In this document: one piece after another, positions 45,113-54,235 of the stretch
How positions within the stretch are numbered: position 1 is the first letter of the stretch
Layout of the letters: each line of letters starts with the position of its first letter
Source of the DNA: DASRAA01 sp963814165
Lineage (GTDB): Bacteria; Acidobacteriota; Terriglobia; Terriglobales; Acidobacteriaceae
Assembly: GCA_963814165.1 (NCBI GenBank)
Contig: CAWFBW010000017.1
Coordinates: 186,001 to 250,000, forward strand
Reading direction: 5' to 3'
DNA: 64,000 nucleotides
The notes under the pieces: generated by a model
Seen by the model: the letters and a program-made list of their open reading frames with translations, nothing else
The model's database searches: none
Told to the model about the DNA's origin: nothing
Position numbers and translations under genes: made by a program

Positions 45113-46141
45113 ATGCAATCCGAGACGCAATGGCAACAGGTGATGGCACGGGATGCCCGGCAGGACGGACGGTTCGTCTTCGCGGTGCGGACGACCGGGA
45201 TTTATTGCCGGCCGTCATGCCCGAGCCGGCGTCCACGACGGGATTCGGTGGAATTCTTTCCCGATCCGCGACAGGCGGAGCGGGCGGGTTACCGCGCCTG
45301 CTTGCGCTGCAAGCCGACCGAAGTTCCGTCGCCGGTGCAAACGGTGATGCAGGCACGCAAGCTGCTTGACGAGGCTGAAGGCGTGGTGACGCTGGCGGAG
45401 TTGAGCAAGCGCGTGAAGGTGAGCCCGTTTCACTTGCAGCGGCTGTTCAAGCGGGCGACGGGCCTGAGTCCGCGTGAATATCAGTCGGCGAAACGTATGC
45501 AGCAGGTCAAACGCGGATTGCGCAAAGGAGACGACGTGACTACAGCACTCTACGATGCGGGATTCGGCTCGCCCAGCCGTTTGTATGAGAAATCACACCA
45601 GCAACTTGGCATGACTCCGGGAACGTATCGCCGAGGAGGGGCAGGCGTGACGGTTCAGTATGCGATCGTGCCGTCGCAGCTGGGACGGATGCTGGCGGCG
45701 ACGACGCCGCGTGGACTTTGCGCGGTGCGGTTCGGCGAGAGCGCGAGTGAGTTGGAAGGTGAGTTGCGGTCGGAGTTTCATGGCGCGACGCTGGTTCGCG
45801 ATGAAGCAGCGTTGTGGCCTTACGTCGGACCGTTACTGGCAAGCCTGCGGGGTGAACACGTCACCGTCGAGCTTCCGCTCGACGTCCGCGCCACGGCTTT
45901 TCAAATGAAAGTCTGGGAAGCACTGCGCGAGATTCCGGCGGGTGAAACCCGAAGCTATACGGAAGTGGCACGCGCGATCGGCGATCCCAAGGCGGTTCGC
46001 GCGGTAGCGAGAGCTTGCGCGAGCAATCCTGTGGCTCTGGCGGTGCCTTGCCACCGTGTGGTGCGCAGCGATGGCGAACTGGCGGGATATCGATGGGGAT
46101 TGCAGCGCAAGAAAAAACTCCTCAAGCTGGAAGCGCAGTAG
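45113..46141 (+). CDS. ada: Bifunctional transcriptional activator / methylated-DNA-protein cysteine methyltransferase Ada
   Basis: The 342-residue Ada has three parts. The N-terminal zinc/methyl-acceptor domain has C32, C36, C63 and C66 (GIYCRPSC ... CLRCKP), where one Cys accepts methyl from phosphotriesters. An AraC-type helix-turn-helix follows (LAELSKRVKVSPFHLQRLFKRATGLSPREYQ). The O6-methylguanine methyltransferase domain ends it, with the acceptor Cys in AVPCHRVV. Once methylated it activates the alkylation response. Intact, no adjacent alkA or alkB. ATG 45113 chosen by the conserved N-terminus. Confidence 0.95.
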   Translation: MQSETQWQQVMARDARQDGRFVFAVRTTGIYCRPSCPSRRPRRDSVEFFPDPRQAERAGYRACLRCKPTEVPSPVQTVMQARKLLDEAEGVVTLAELSKRVKVSPFHLQRLFKRATGLSPREYQSAKRMQQVKRGLRKGDDVTTALYDAGFGSPSRLYEKSHQQLGMTPGTYRRGGAGVTVQYAIVPSQLGRMLAATTPRGLCAVRFGESASELEGELRSEFHGATLVRDEAALWPYVGPLLASLRGEHVTVELPLDVRATAFQMKVWEALREIPAGETRSYTEVARAIGDPKAVRAVARACASNPVALAVPCHRVVRSDGELAGYRWGLQRKKKLLKLEAQ

Positions 46142-46404
46142 ACACCACGAAAATCAAAATCACAGCATTGAGTTGTCGTTAACGCGAGGGAGTCGTTTCC
46201 CGAAATGGAAATGTGCGCCCGCGTGTCCTTTCGCAATCGCAAGCCAGTCATTTATACTCGCCTGTTTCGAGAGAGACAGTTCATCTGTGCTGTTTCGCAG
46301 TTGCATTAATTCTGAATTAACCAAATGATCTGCATTGGGCGCTGCATGCCCCTTGCAGTTGATGCCAGTCGGTAAGGTTGAAACCGAACTGTAAGGAGTG
46401 CAGG

Positions 46405-47176
46405 GTGAAGATCCTGGTGTGCATGAAGCAGGTCCCGCAGAAGGACGCTCCGTTGAAGCTGAACGAGAGCGGAACGTGGATTCGCGAGGACGTTTCCTAC
46501 GAAGTCAACGAGCCGGATGCGTACGCGCTGGAAGAGGCACTGCGCCAGAAGGAAAAGCACGGAGGCGAAGTGGTGGTCATCACCAGCGGTCCGGCGCGGG
46601 CCCAGCAGGTGCTACGCGAGGGGCTGGCCAAAGGAGCCGACCGCGCCATCCACCTGGAAGGCGACGCTTTTGTCGGTCTTGACGCGTTCAACACCGCGAA
46701 GGCGTTTGCCGAGGTCGTCAAGGACGAGAACTTCGACTTGATCTTTACCGGGCTGCAGTCGGATGACTACGGTTTCGCGCAGACCGGTGTAGTTCTGGCG
46801 GAACAGCTCGGCTGGTCACATGCCACCATCATCATGCAGATCGAGAAAGACAGATGCCGGCATCCGGGTGAAGCGTGAATTGGAGGCGGGCTACTTCCAG
46901 TTCGTGGATATGCCGCTGCCGGCGGTGCTGACCATTCAGTCGGGCATTAACAAGCTGCGCTATGCGACGCTGATCGGCATCAAGCAGGCAAAGAACAAGC
47001 CGATGAAGAAAGTCACGTTCGACGAAGTGAAGATGGCACTGGGCGACAATTTGCAGAAGATCGAGAAGCTGTACATTCCGCAGAAGACGAAGAAGACGGA
47101 GGTCATCGAAGGGCCTCCGGCAGAGGTTGCCAAGAAACTGGTGGACAAACTGCGGAACGAAGTACACGTGCTGTAG
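46405..47176 (+). CDS. etfB: Electron transfer flavoprotein beta subunit (frame break near 46851)
   Basis: EtfB with EtfA carries electrons from acyl-CoA and other dehydrogenases to ETF-quinone oxidoreductase. The protein starts VKILVCMKQVPQKDAPLKLN and has NEPDAYALEEALRQKE, LIFTGLQSDDYGFAQTGVVLAE (the nucleotide-binding signature) and VDMPLPAVLTIQSGINKLRYATL. The frame changes at about 46851 (MQIEK then TDAGIRVKRELEAGY); removing one base restores ~256 residues. GTG 46405 has AAGGAG six bases upstream. First gene of the etf cluster. Confidence 0.92.
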
Positions 47177-47239
47177 GCAGACCGGCGAGGGCTCGGGTAT
47201 AGCTCCACGGATTTGGAGTCTCGCCGGAAGGAGGCAGCA

Positions 47240-47449
47240 ATGCCGTCACAGGAAGAGAGCCGCGAGAGCGGAAGAGCATACATGGTCATAGGCTGGATAT
47301 TGGTGCTCTTTGCGCTGCTCGTGGTGTTTTTTGAACCGGCGGCCCTCAGGCTGGGACAGTCGCGATTCGGCATCATTGCGATCGCGATGGTACTAGCCGG
47401 TGTGTTGCTGAACATTTACGGTTATCGGTTGCGAAGGCGCAGTCTCTGA
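47240..47449 (+). CDS. Small two-helix membrane protein between etfB and etfA
   Basis: A 69-residue protein with a polar start (MPSQEESRESGRAY), two hydrophobic helices (MVIGWILVLFALLVVFF and FGIIAIAMVLAGVLLNIYGY) and a basic end RLRRRSL. ATG 47240 is preceded by GGAGG with good spacing. Its position inside the etf cluster is unusual; it may be unrelated to electron transfer. No known family recognised. Confidence 0.65.
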   Translation: MPSQEESRESGRAYMVIGWILVLFALLVVFFEPAALRLGQSRFGIIAIAMVLAGVLLNIYGYRLRRRSL

Positions 47450-47572
47450 TTGAGATTGGGCCTTGGAACTGCGTGGCGGGCCAGTCAGGCCGCGAGCGAA
47501 CGAGCACGGGAATGATTTGTGCCGGCGGTCAACAAGCCGGCAGTCGCGATAAGGCGCGAAACACGGACTCAA

Positions 47573-48565
47573 ATGGCAGACACAATTCTAGTGGTAGTGG
47601 AACAACGGGAAGGCAAGTTGAACCGCGTCTCGTGGGAGACCTTGACCGGCGCACAGGCCGTGGCAGCTCAATCCGGATGGGCCCTTGAGGCGGCGGTGGT
47701 GGGCAGCGGCGTGGGCGACGTGGCGGCCGAAGTTGCCGCGAAGAAAGTCAGCAAGGTGTATGACATCGAGTCGCCAAAACTCGAACCGTATACTCCCGAT
47801 GGTTTTGTGGCTGCGCTGAAAGGCTTCATCGAACAGAAGCAGCCCAAGCTGGTGCTGATGCCGCATACCTACCAGGTGCGCGACTTCGCTCCCAAACTGG
47901 CAACCGCGTTGAACCGCGCGCTGGTGTGTGACGCCATCGGCTTCAAATATGAGGGCGGCAAGCTGCTGTTCATCCGGCCGATGTTCCAGGGCAAATTCGT
48001 TGCCGACGTGTCATTCGGTGGCGATGCACCGTACTTCGCTACCTTTCAGGCCGGCGCATTTCGCGGCGACCAAGTCGAAGAAGGTGCGGCCGCCGCTCCG
48101 GTGGAGACCGTCAACGTGGAAATCGCCGACGGCACCATTCGCAACAAGCCGGAGGTTGCGTTCAAGGAAGCCAAGCAGGCTGTCGATCTTACGCAGGCAG
48201 AGATTATTGTGTCCGTCGGTCGCGGCATCAAGGAGCAGAAGAACATTGACTTGGCGCAGCAGCTCGCGGCGGCGCTGGGCGGAGAGATCGCGGCTTCACG
48301 GCCGATTTGCGACTCGGGTTGGCTTCCGATGGACCGCCAGGTTGGCTCGTCCGGGCAGACGGTCGCACCCAAGCTCTACTTGGCGCTGGGAATCAGTGGT
48401 GCGATCCAACACGTGGTCGGGATGAAAGGTTCGCGCAGTATCATTGCAATCAATAAGGATTCAGAAGCGCCGATCTTTGAGATCGCCGATATCGCTGTAG
48501 TTGGCAACCTGTTCGATATCGTGCCACCGCTGATCGAGGAAGTGAAAAAGGCCAAGGGCGTGTAA
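47573..48565 (+). CDS. etfA: Electron transfer flavoprotein alpha subunit
   Basis: The 330-residue EtfA has an N-terminal domain (MADTILVVVEQREGKLNRVSWETL) and the C-terminal FAD-binding domain. FAD motifs are VGRGIKEQKNIDLAQQLAAALGGEIAASRPICDSGWLP, RQVGSSGQTVAPKLYLALGISGAIQHV and SIIAINKDSEAPIFEIADI. ATG 47573 was chosen because the family starts at M(A)xxILVV; no strong ribosome site is seen. Intact. Confidence 0.95.
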   Translation: MADTILVVVEQREGKLNRVSWETLTGAQAVAAQSGWALEAAVVGSGVGDVAAEVAAKKVSKVYDIESPKLEPYTPDGFVAALKGFIEQKQPKLVLMPHTYQVRDFAPKLATALNRALVCDAIGFKYEGGKLLFIRPMFQGKFVADVSFGGDAPYFATFQAGAFRGDQVEEGAAAAPVETVNVEIADGTIRNKPEVAFKEAKQAVDLTQAEIIVSVGRGIKEQKNIDLAQQLAAALGGEIAASRPICDSGWLPMDRQVGSSGQTVAPKLYLALGISGAIQHVVGMKGSRSIIAINKDSEAPIFEIADIAVVGNLFDIVPPLIEEVKKAKGV

Positions 48566-48665
48566 TCATCTGGTTCCGTCAACGAATGGAATACTCAGTT
48601 GTTGTGCTGAGAGTTGAACTAGTGTCTTTCATCCTTCACTCCCCCCAGGTCAGGAAGGCCGCTAC

Positions 48666-50381
48666 ATGATCGTATTTCGCAAGCCACTATCCAATGTTGA
48701 GCGGCCGCAGATGGAAGCAGACGTGGTCATTGTCGGTGGGGGACCCGCCGGGATGGCGTGCGCCTTGCGGCTGTCACAACTGATTGACCGGCACAACGAG
48801 CGGCATCCGGACGCGTTGCTCTCCAAGGAAAACATCTACGTACTGGAAAAGGCCCGCGAAATCGGGGCGCATTGCCTTTCGGGGGCCCTGCTCGATCCGC
48901 GCTCGATGCTGGAACTGCTGCCCGATTTCGAGAACGAGGCGCCTCTGGACGCCGCGGTGGTCAAAGAAGCGGTTTATTACCTTACTCGCAGTGGGTCGTT
49001 CAAACTGCCTGTCACTCCGCCGCCACTGCGCGACCACGGGAACTACGTGATCTCGATCAATCGATTCGTGAAGTGGCTCGGGAGCAAAGTGGAAGAAGCG
49101 GGCATCACGGTGTTTACCGGTTTTGCAGGCAGCGAACTCCTGATTGAAGAAGGCCGGGTTCTGGGCGTCCGAACGGACGACAAGGGGGTGGACAAGAACG
49201 GGGAACAGAAGTCCAACTTCGAGCCCGGCTACGACCTGAAAGCGAAAGTCGTGATTCTTGCGGAAGGCAGCCGGGGGTCGCTAACGAAACAGTTGATCGG
49301 CAACTTTCTGCTCGATCACGAGCGCAATCCGCAGACATACGGCATTGGCGTGAAAGAGCTGTGGGAACTCCCGCCGGGACGAATCGCTGCGGGCGAAGTG
49401 ATCTACACCATGGGTTATCCGCTAACTTTCAATGAGTATGGCGGAGCTTGGATTTATGGCACGAAAGACAGCCTGGTTTCACTGGGATTCGTGACCGGCC
49501 TGGATTATGCCGATCCGCGCATTGATCCCCAGCGCGTTCTGCAGGAATTCAAGAAGCATCCGATGGTTGCCAAGTTGCTCGAAGGCGGCAAGATGATCCG
49601 CTACGGCGCCAAGTCCCTGCCTTATGGAGGGTGGTGGTGCATTCCGCCGGTGGCCGGCGATGGATGGATGATTCTCGGCGACTCTGCCGGATTTCTAAAC
49701 TCGCAGCGGTTGAAGGGCATCCATCTCGCGATCAAGAGTGGCATGCTGGCGGCAGAGACCGCGTACGAGGCAATGGCCAAAGACAATTTTTCACTGGAAC
49801 AACTGGTGTCGTTCCAGGAGCGCGTCGAGAAGAGCTGGATCAAGGACGAGTTGTGGCCAGTGCGTAACTTCCATCAAGGATTTGAGAAGGGATTTCTCCC
49901 CGGGATATTCAATGCTGGCATCCAGCAGATCACGGGCGGACGTGGACTTCAGTCACACTACTCCAATCACGCAGGGCATGAACGGATGAAACCGCTCTCC
50001 CAGTTGCCTGCGGACGGTGGAGCCGAGGCACACATGATCAACGCTGCCAGGGGTGACGGCAAGCTGACGTTCGACAAGCTGACTGACGTGTATTACTCCG
50101 GCACCAAGCACGAAGAGGACCAGCCCGCACACCTGGTGATTCACGATACCAACATCTGCAACGAACGGTGCGTGACAGAGTTCGGCAACCCCTGCCAGAA
50201 TTTCTGTCCAGCCAGTGTGTATGAAATGGTGGAAGCCACCGACACTCCCAGCGGAAAGCAGATTCACCTCAACGCTTCCAATTGTGTCCACTGCAAGACG
50301 TGCGACATCATGGATCCGTACCAGATCATTACGTGGGTGCCGCCGGAGGGCGGAGGGGGACCAAATTACGAGGGCATGTAA
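48666..50381 (+). CDS. Electron transfer flavoprotein-ubiquinone oxidoreductase
   Basis: ETF-QO passes electrons from ETF to the membrane quinone pool. The 571-residue protein has an FAD-binding dinucleotide motif (VVIVGGGPAGMACALRL), the quinone/FAD domain (GAHCLSGALLDPRSM, GDSAGFLNSQRLKGIHLA) and a C-terminal 4Fe-4S domain with CNERCVTEFGNPCQNFCP and CVHCKTCDIMDPYQ. It is the whole mitochondrial-type chain, not split FixC/FixX. GGAAGG precedes the ATG. With etfBA it feeds fatty-acid or amino-acid oxidation electrons toward complex III. Confidence 0.95.
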   Translation: MIVFRKPLSNVERPQMEADVVIVGGGPAGMACALRLSQLIDRHNERHPDALLSKENIYVLEKAREIGAHCLSGALLDPRSMLELLPDFENEAPLDAAVVKEAVYYLTRSGSFKLPVTPPPLRDHGNYVISINRFVKWLGSKVEEAGITVFTGFAGSELLIEEGRVLGVRTDDKGVDKNGEQKSNFEPGYDLKAKVVILAEGSRGSLTKQLIGNFLLDHERNPQTYGIGVKELWELPPGRIAAGEVIYTMGYPLTFNEYGGAWIYGTKDSLVSLGFVTGLDYADPRIDPQRVLQEFKKHPMVAKLLEGGKMIRYGAKSLPYGGWWCIPPVAGDGWMILGDSAGFLNSQRLKGIHLAIKSGMLAAETAYEAMAKDNFSLEQLVSFQERVEKSWIKDELWPVRNFHQGFEKGFLPGIFNAGIQQITGGRGLQSHYSNHAGHERMKPLSQLPADGGAEAHMINAARGDGKLTFDKLTDVYYSGTKHEEDQPAHLVIHDTNICNERCVTEFGNPCQNFCPASVYEMVEATDTPSGKQIHLNASNCVHCKTCDIMDPYQIITWVPPEGGGGPNYEGM

Positions 50382-50653
50382 CGATATTCGCTGACTGTCG
50401 AAAGTTAATCGCACGCATAGCACTTTAGGGCTATTTCGCGCTTGTTTTTTCCACAAAACCGCCGCGATTTCCACAACTTCACGCGTCGCGACCACGACCG
50501 ACCGCCCATAAAAAAATCTTCACAATCTATATGTAAAACGTTAATGAAACCGAGAGTGGAGACTGGTAGGCTGGAATGTACTTAGTCGGGGTTTTTGGGT
50601 ACCACCATCCTCCATTCATTGGACAAACACTTGCCTTTTAGGAGCTGACTCTC

Positions 50654-53600
50654 ATGCTTATCACATCTGGCCTACGACGCACACGTCTGTCGGGATCGTT
50701 GCGACTGGGCTTCTCAATTCTTCTCGCTACCGTAGCATTCTTACTGTTGAGCGGGGCATTATTAGCGCAGTCCACCACGGACGGCGCCATCGGCGGTACG
50801 GTGTATGACCAGAATGATGCGGCTGTTGCAGGAGCCTCCGTCGTGGTGCATAACAACGGTACCAACGCTGAGTTTAAGCAAACCACAAACGAATCGGGTT
50901 ATTTCCGTGTCACCGGCCTGACACCGGCCAGCTACAGCGTCATGATTTCGGCACCGGGGTTCTCGGGATACAAGGCCGACTCTGTGACGGTGACGGTCGG
51001 TCGCGTGACGGAGCTGTCTCCAAAACTTGGAGTGGCCGGCACGGTCGAGAAAGTCGTGGTCACAGGTGAAGCTCCGGAAGTGAACACTACCTCTCCGGAC
51101 TTCGCGCCCGTGTTGAACTCTGTTGCTATCCAGAACCTGCCCATTAACGGTGGTCGCTGGTCGAATTTTGTACTGCTGACGCCCGGCGTCAACAACAACC
51201 TGAGTGGCTTCGGACTGGTCAGCTTCCGCGGGATCAGCACTTTGTTGAACAACAACACGATCGACGGTGCCGACAACAATCAGGCGTTTTTCTCGGAAGA
51301 GCGTGGTCGTACCCGCGCTGGTTATTCCTCACCGAAGATTGCGGTGCAGGAGTTCCAGGTCAACACTTCGGACTATTCGGCTGAATACGGCCGCGCGGCT
51401 GGCGGCGTGGTGAACACGGTCACCAAGAGCGGAACCAACCAGTTCCACGGCGATGCGTATTTTTACGACCGCGACAGCGCTTGGGCCGCTACTAATCCAT
51501 TCACGACCCTTACGAAGCAGACGTCTCCGGGCGTGTACACGACCTCGCCCTTCAAGCCCACCGACATCCGCAAGATCTGGGGCGGCGACATCGGAGGCCC
51601 GATCATCAAAGATAAGCTGTTCTTTTACCTAGCCTACGACAACTACGGACGCAACTTCCCTGGGACCGCTATAGCCACCAGTCCTTCCGCGTTCTTTGCG
51701 ACCCCGACCGCGGCCACGATTGCAACGCTCGCCTCACGGTTGGGCGTGTCGGCCGCGCAAGCGACGACGGATTACAACAACGGCTTGAACGGCCTTTTGA
51801 CGATGCTAGGGCCGGTTGCGCGCACGGGCAACCAGAACATTACCCTGCCGAAGATTGACTGGGTAATCAACGACAAGAACACATTTTCTGCGTTGGTGAA
51901 CCGCATGCGCTGGTCCTCGCCAGCTGGCATTCAGACGCAGTCGAGCAACACGTATGGCATTGCCAGCTTTGGCAACGACTACGTGAGCGATACCTGGGTT
52001 ATTGCCAAGCTCAACTCTCTGTTCACCACCCACATCTCGAACCAGCTACGATATCAGTGGGGCAACGATAACGAGTGGGAGGACAACCAGACCCCGACGC
52101 CTTACGAGCAGAACACGCTAGTGGCCCCTGCGGGGTACACCAATCCCCTGGGATTGCCTCCGCAGATCAGTATTACCAATGGATTCAACTTCGGCGTACA
52201 GAGCTTCCTGAATCGGCCAAAGTATCCCGATGAAACCCGCAACCAGGTTGCCGATACGGTTACGTGGGTCAAGGGCAAGCACACTTTCAAGTTCGGTGGC
52301 GACTATAACCACGTAAACGACGACACGGCGAACCTGCGCTACCAGTACGGAGCATTCAGTTACAGCAGCCTTTTGAACTACTTCTCGGACCTCTACGGAA
52401 CGAATACCTGCACGGCGACCGTGTCAGGCAAAGTGGTTCACGTGCCGTGCTATTCGAGCTTTACCCAGGCGTTCGGCCCCTTGGGCGCAAACTTCAACAC
52501 CAACGACCTTGCGTTCTTTGCGGAGGATTCGTTTAAGGTGTCTCCGCGGCTAACCCTCAACCTCGGATTGCGCTGGGAATACGAGATGCTACCGGACCCC
52601 TATCTGGTCAACCCACTGGCACCGCAAACCGCGAACAGTCCGGCTGACAAGAACAACTGGGGCCCGCGCGTCGGATTTGCCTACGATATATTCGGCGACG
52701 GCACGACCTCGATTCGCGGTGGATGGGGTATGTACTATGGCCGCATCATCAACTCTGCGATTTACAATGCCCTGCTCAACACGGGTGTTTCGGCTGGACA
52801 GTTGCAGTACAGCTACACCGCGACCCAGGGCGGGCCGATCTTCCCGCAGGTCATCGATCCGGCGACTCCTCCTACGGGTACCATTAAGCCGAGCATCGTG
52901 TTCTTCGACCAGAACTTCCAGGCTCCGGAGATTCAGCAGATCGACTTGATCTTCGAGCGGCAGCTGGGCTGGAACACGACGTTGTCACTCAGTTACCTGG
53001 GAAGCATGGGACGGCATCTGCCAGACTTCGTGGATACCAATCTCACAACAACGCCGACAACCATCAAGTATGCGGTGGTCGATCCCAACCACAAGGGACC
53101 GATCCAGAGTTCGACTTTGACCGGCTTGCTGTTCAACTCGCGTCCGAACGCGAGCTTCGGGTCGATGACCGATATTTTCAGCGGCATCAACTCGAGTTAT
53201 AACGCGTTTGCGGTGCAGGTGAACCACAACATGAGCCACTACGTCCAGTTCTCCGCCAACTACACGTGGGCGCACGCGCTGGACTTCGGGCAGAATGACT
53301 CGACCTTTACCGACACCAACGACCTGCTGAACCCGTATTGCCTTCAGTGCGAATACGGCAATTCCAACTTTGACGTCCGCCAGCGCTTCACCGCCAACGC
53401 CGTGATCGATTCCTGGTGGAATGTGAAGGGTTGGGCAGGCTACCTCGCCAACGGATGGGAACTGGCTCCGATCTTCCAGGCGCAGACTGGGCTGCCGTAC
53501 TCGCTGGTGACCAGCGGTTCGGCTCCTGGTGGCGCTAGCGGAGCCATCAACGGTTCGGGTGGTGCGACCCGTATTCCTGAGGTTGGCCGCAACACCTACC

Positions 53601-53869
53601 GTTATCCCAATACCTACGTGTTTGATGCACGGCTATCCAAGAGCTTCAAGATCGCCGAGAAAGTTAACATTCAGGTGCTGGCGGAGGTCTTCAACTTCGC
53701 CAATCAACTGAATATTACCGGCATCAACACCACCGGTTACATCATTGGCGGAACCAGTGCCGCCCCTACCCTCACATACAACAATCCATTTGGCACGGTC
53801 ACGAACGCGAACAGTAACTTCGTGTACTCGACACGCCAGGTGCAGATTGGGGCCAAGCTGAGCTTCTAA
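50654..53869 (+). CDS. Oar-like TonB-dependent outer-membrane receptor with carboxypeptidase regulatory domain
   Basis: The 1071-residue protein has a signal peptide (TVAFLLLSGALLAQ), then a CarboxypepD_reg-like domain (GAIGGTVYDQNDAAVAGASVVV ... GYFRVTGLTPASYSV). A plug follows (NLPINGGRWSNFVLLTPGVNNN, SFRGISTLLNNNTIDG) and a large beta barrel ending in VQIGAKLSF with terminal Phe. This layout is greatly expanded in Acidobacteria and is linked to uptake of large carbohydrates or peptides. AGGAG lies ten bases before the ATG. It stands alone with its own terminator, and no susD-like or hydrolase gene is adjacent. Intact. Confidence 0.92.
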   Translation: MLITSGLRRTRLSGSLRLGFSILLATVAFLLLSGALLAQSTTDGAIGGTVYDQNDAAVAGASVVVHNNGTNAEFKQTTNESGYFRVTGLTPASYSVMISAPGFSGYKADSVTVTVGRVTELSPKLGVAGTVEKVVVTGEAPEVNTTSPDFAPVLNSVAIQNLPINGGRWSNFVLLTPGVNNNLSGFGLVSFRGISTLLNNNTIDGADNNQAFFSEERGRTRAGYSSPKIAVQEFQVNTSDYSAEYGRAAGGVVNTVTKSGTNQFHGDAYFYDRDSAWAATNPFTTLTKQTSPGVYTTSPFKPTDIRKIWGGDIGGPIIKDKLFFYLAYDNYGRNFPGTAIATSPSAFFATPTAATIATLASRLGVSAAQATTDYNNGLNGLLTMLGPVARTGNQNITLPKIDWVINDKNTFSALVNRMRWSSPAGIQTQSSNTYGIASFGNDYVSDTWVIAKLNSLFTTHISNQLRYQWGNDNEWEDNQTPTPYEQNTLVAPAGYTNPLGLPPQISITNGFNFGVQSFLNRPKYPDETRNQVADTVTWVKGKHTFKFGGDYNHVNDDTANLRYQYGAFSYSSLLNYFSDLYGTNTCTATVSGKVVHVPCYSSFTQAFGPLGANFNTNDLAFFAEDSFKVSPRLTLNLGLRWEYEMLPDPYLVNPLAPQTANSPADKNNWGPRVGFAYDIFGDGTTSIRGGWGMYYGRIINSAIYNALLNTGVSAGQLQYSYTATQGGPIFPQVIDPATPPTGTIKPSIVFFDQNFQAPEIQQIDLIFERQLGWNTTLSLSYLGSMGRHLPDFVDTNLTTTPTTIKYAVVDPNHKGPIQSSTLTGLLFNSRPNASFGSMTDIFSGINSSYNAFAVQVNHNMSHYVQFSANYTWAHALDFGQNDSTFTDTNDLLNPYCLQCEYGNSNFDVRQRFTANAVIDSWWNVKGWAGYLANGWELAPIFQAQTGLPYSLVTSGSAPGGASGAINGSGGATRIPEVGRNTYRYPNTYVFDARLSKSFKIAEKVNIQVLAEVFNFANQLNITGINTTGYIIGGTSAAPTLTYNNPFGTVTNANSNFVYSTRQVQIGAKLSF

Positions 53870-53895
53870 GCGAGTTCAGCCGCTCTTACAGACTG

Positions 53896-53931
53896 ATGCG
53901 TCCCGGCCTGCAAGCCGGGACGCATCTTTTG
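53896..53931 (+). terminator. Terminator of the Oar-like receptor gene
   Basis: A perfect 12-bp stem (53896-53907 with 53914-53925) with a 6-base loop is followed by CTTTTG, 27 bases after the receptor stop. Confidence 0.8.
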
Positions 53932-53959
53932 TGCGCAACTCTGTGCCCGGCGAGGCGTC

Positions 53960-53965
53960 TATAAT
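53960..53965 (+). promoter_or_regulatory. TATAAT -10 for the moaA riboswitch leader
   Basis: A perfect TATAAT lies about 15 bases before the predicted riboswitch aptamer. No good -35 is visible 17 bases upstream. Confidence 0.45.
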
Positions 53966-53980
53966 ACGAGTATTGTTTCC

Positions 53981-54104
53981 GACTTCCGTGGCCTACCGGG
54001 AAACCCAGGGCTGCGGCGGCGGTGTCCCGCGCGAGCGGGGCCGAGGGTGTGGAGGGAAACGTCCACGCCTCCCATGCTTGGAAAGGAAACGAAAGGCCGT
54101 CCAG
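53981..54104 (+). ncRNA. Molybdenum cofactor (Moco) riboswitch candidate
   Basis: The 3' half matches the Moco RNA motif: GAGGG, a stem GTGGA/TCCAC (54049-54053 with 54062-54066), then GCCTCCCATGCTTGGAAAGG (54067-54086). In the E. coli moaA leader the corresponding words are CAGGG, a short stem, GCCTCCC and TGGAAAGG. GGCCT (53990-53994) can pair with AGGCC (54094-54098) to close the aptamer, and a GC-rich arm (about 54015-54040) fills the middle. It lies upstream of moaA, the usual target. The identification is from memory of the motif, not a covariance search. Confidence 0.72.
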
Positions 54105-54158
54105 ACTTGTCCTGTCTCGCGCTTTTCTCCCCTTCCAGCAGCGTTTAATTGAAGGCTT

Positions 54159-54235
54159 CTCGCTCTTCGCCTTTCGCTTTTCGCTGAGCCTGGGAAAAGC
54201 GTGCTGAAATAGCGAATAGCGAATAGCGAACAGCG
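54159..54235. repeat. Inverted pair of heptanucleotide arrays before moaA
   Basis: A left array of TTCGCCT, TTCGCTT, TTCGCTG (54166-54186, plus a degenerate copy before) faces a right array of AGCGAAT, AGCGAAT, AGCGAAC, AGCG (54211-54235). The two are complementary and would form a long imperfect hairpin with a ~24-base loop. The right arm runs into the moaA GTG, so the hairpin would bury the ribosome-binding region. Confidence 0.7.
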
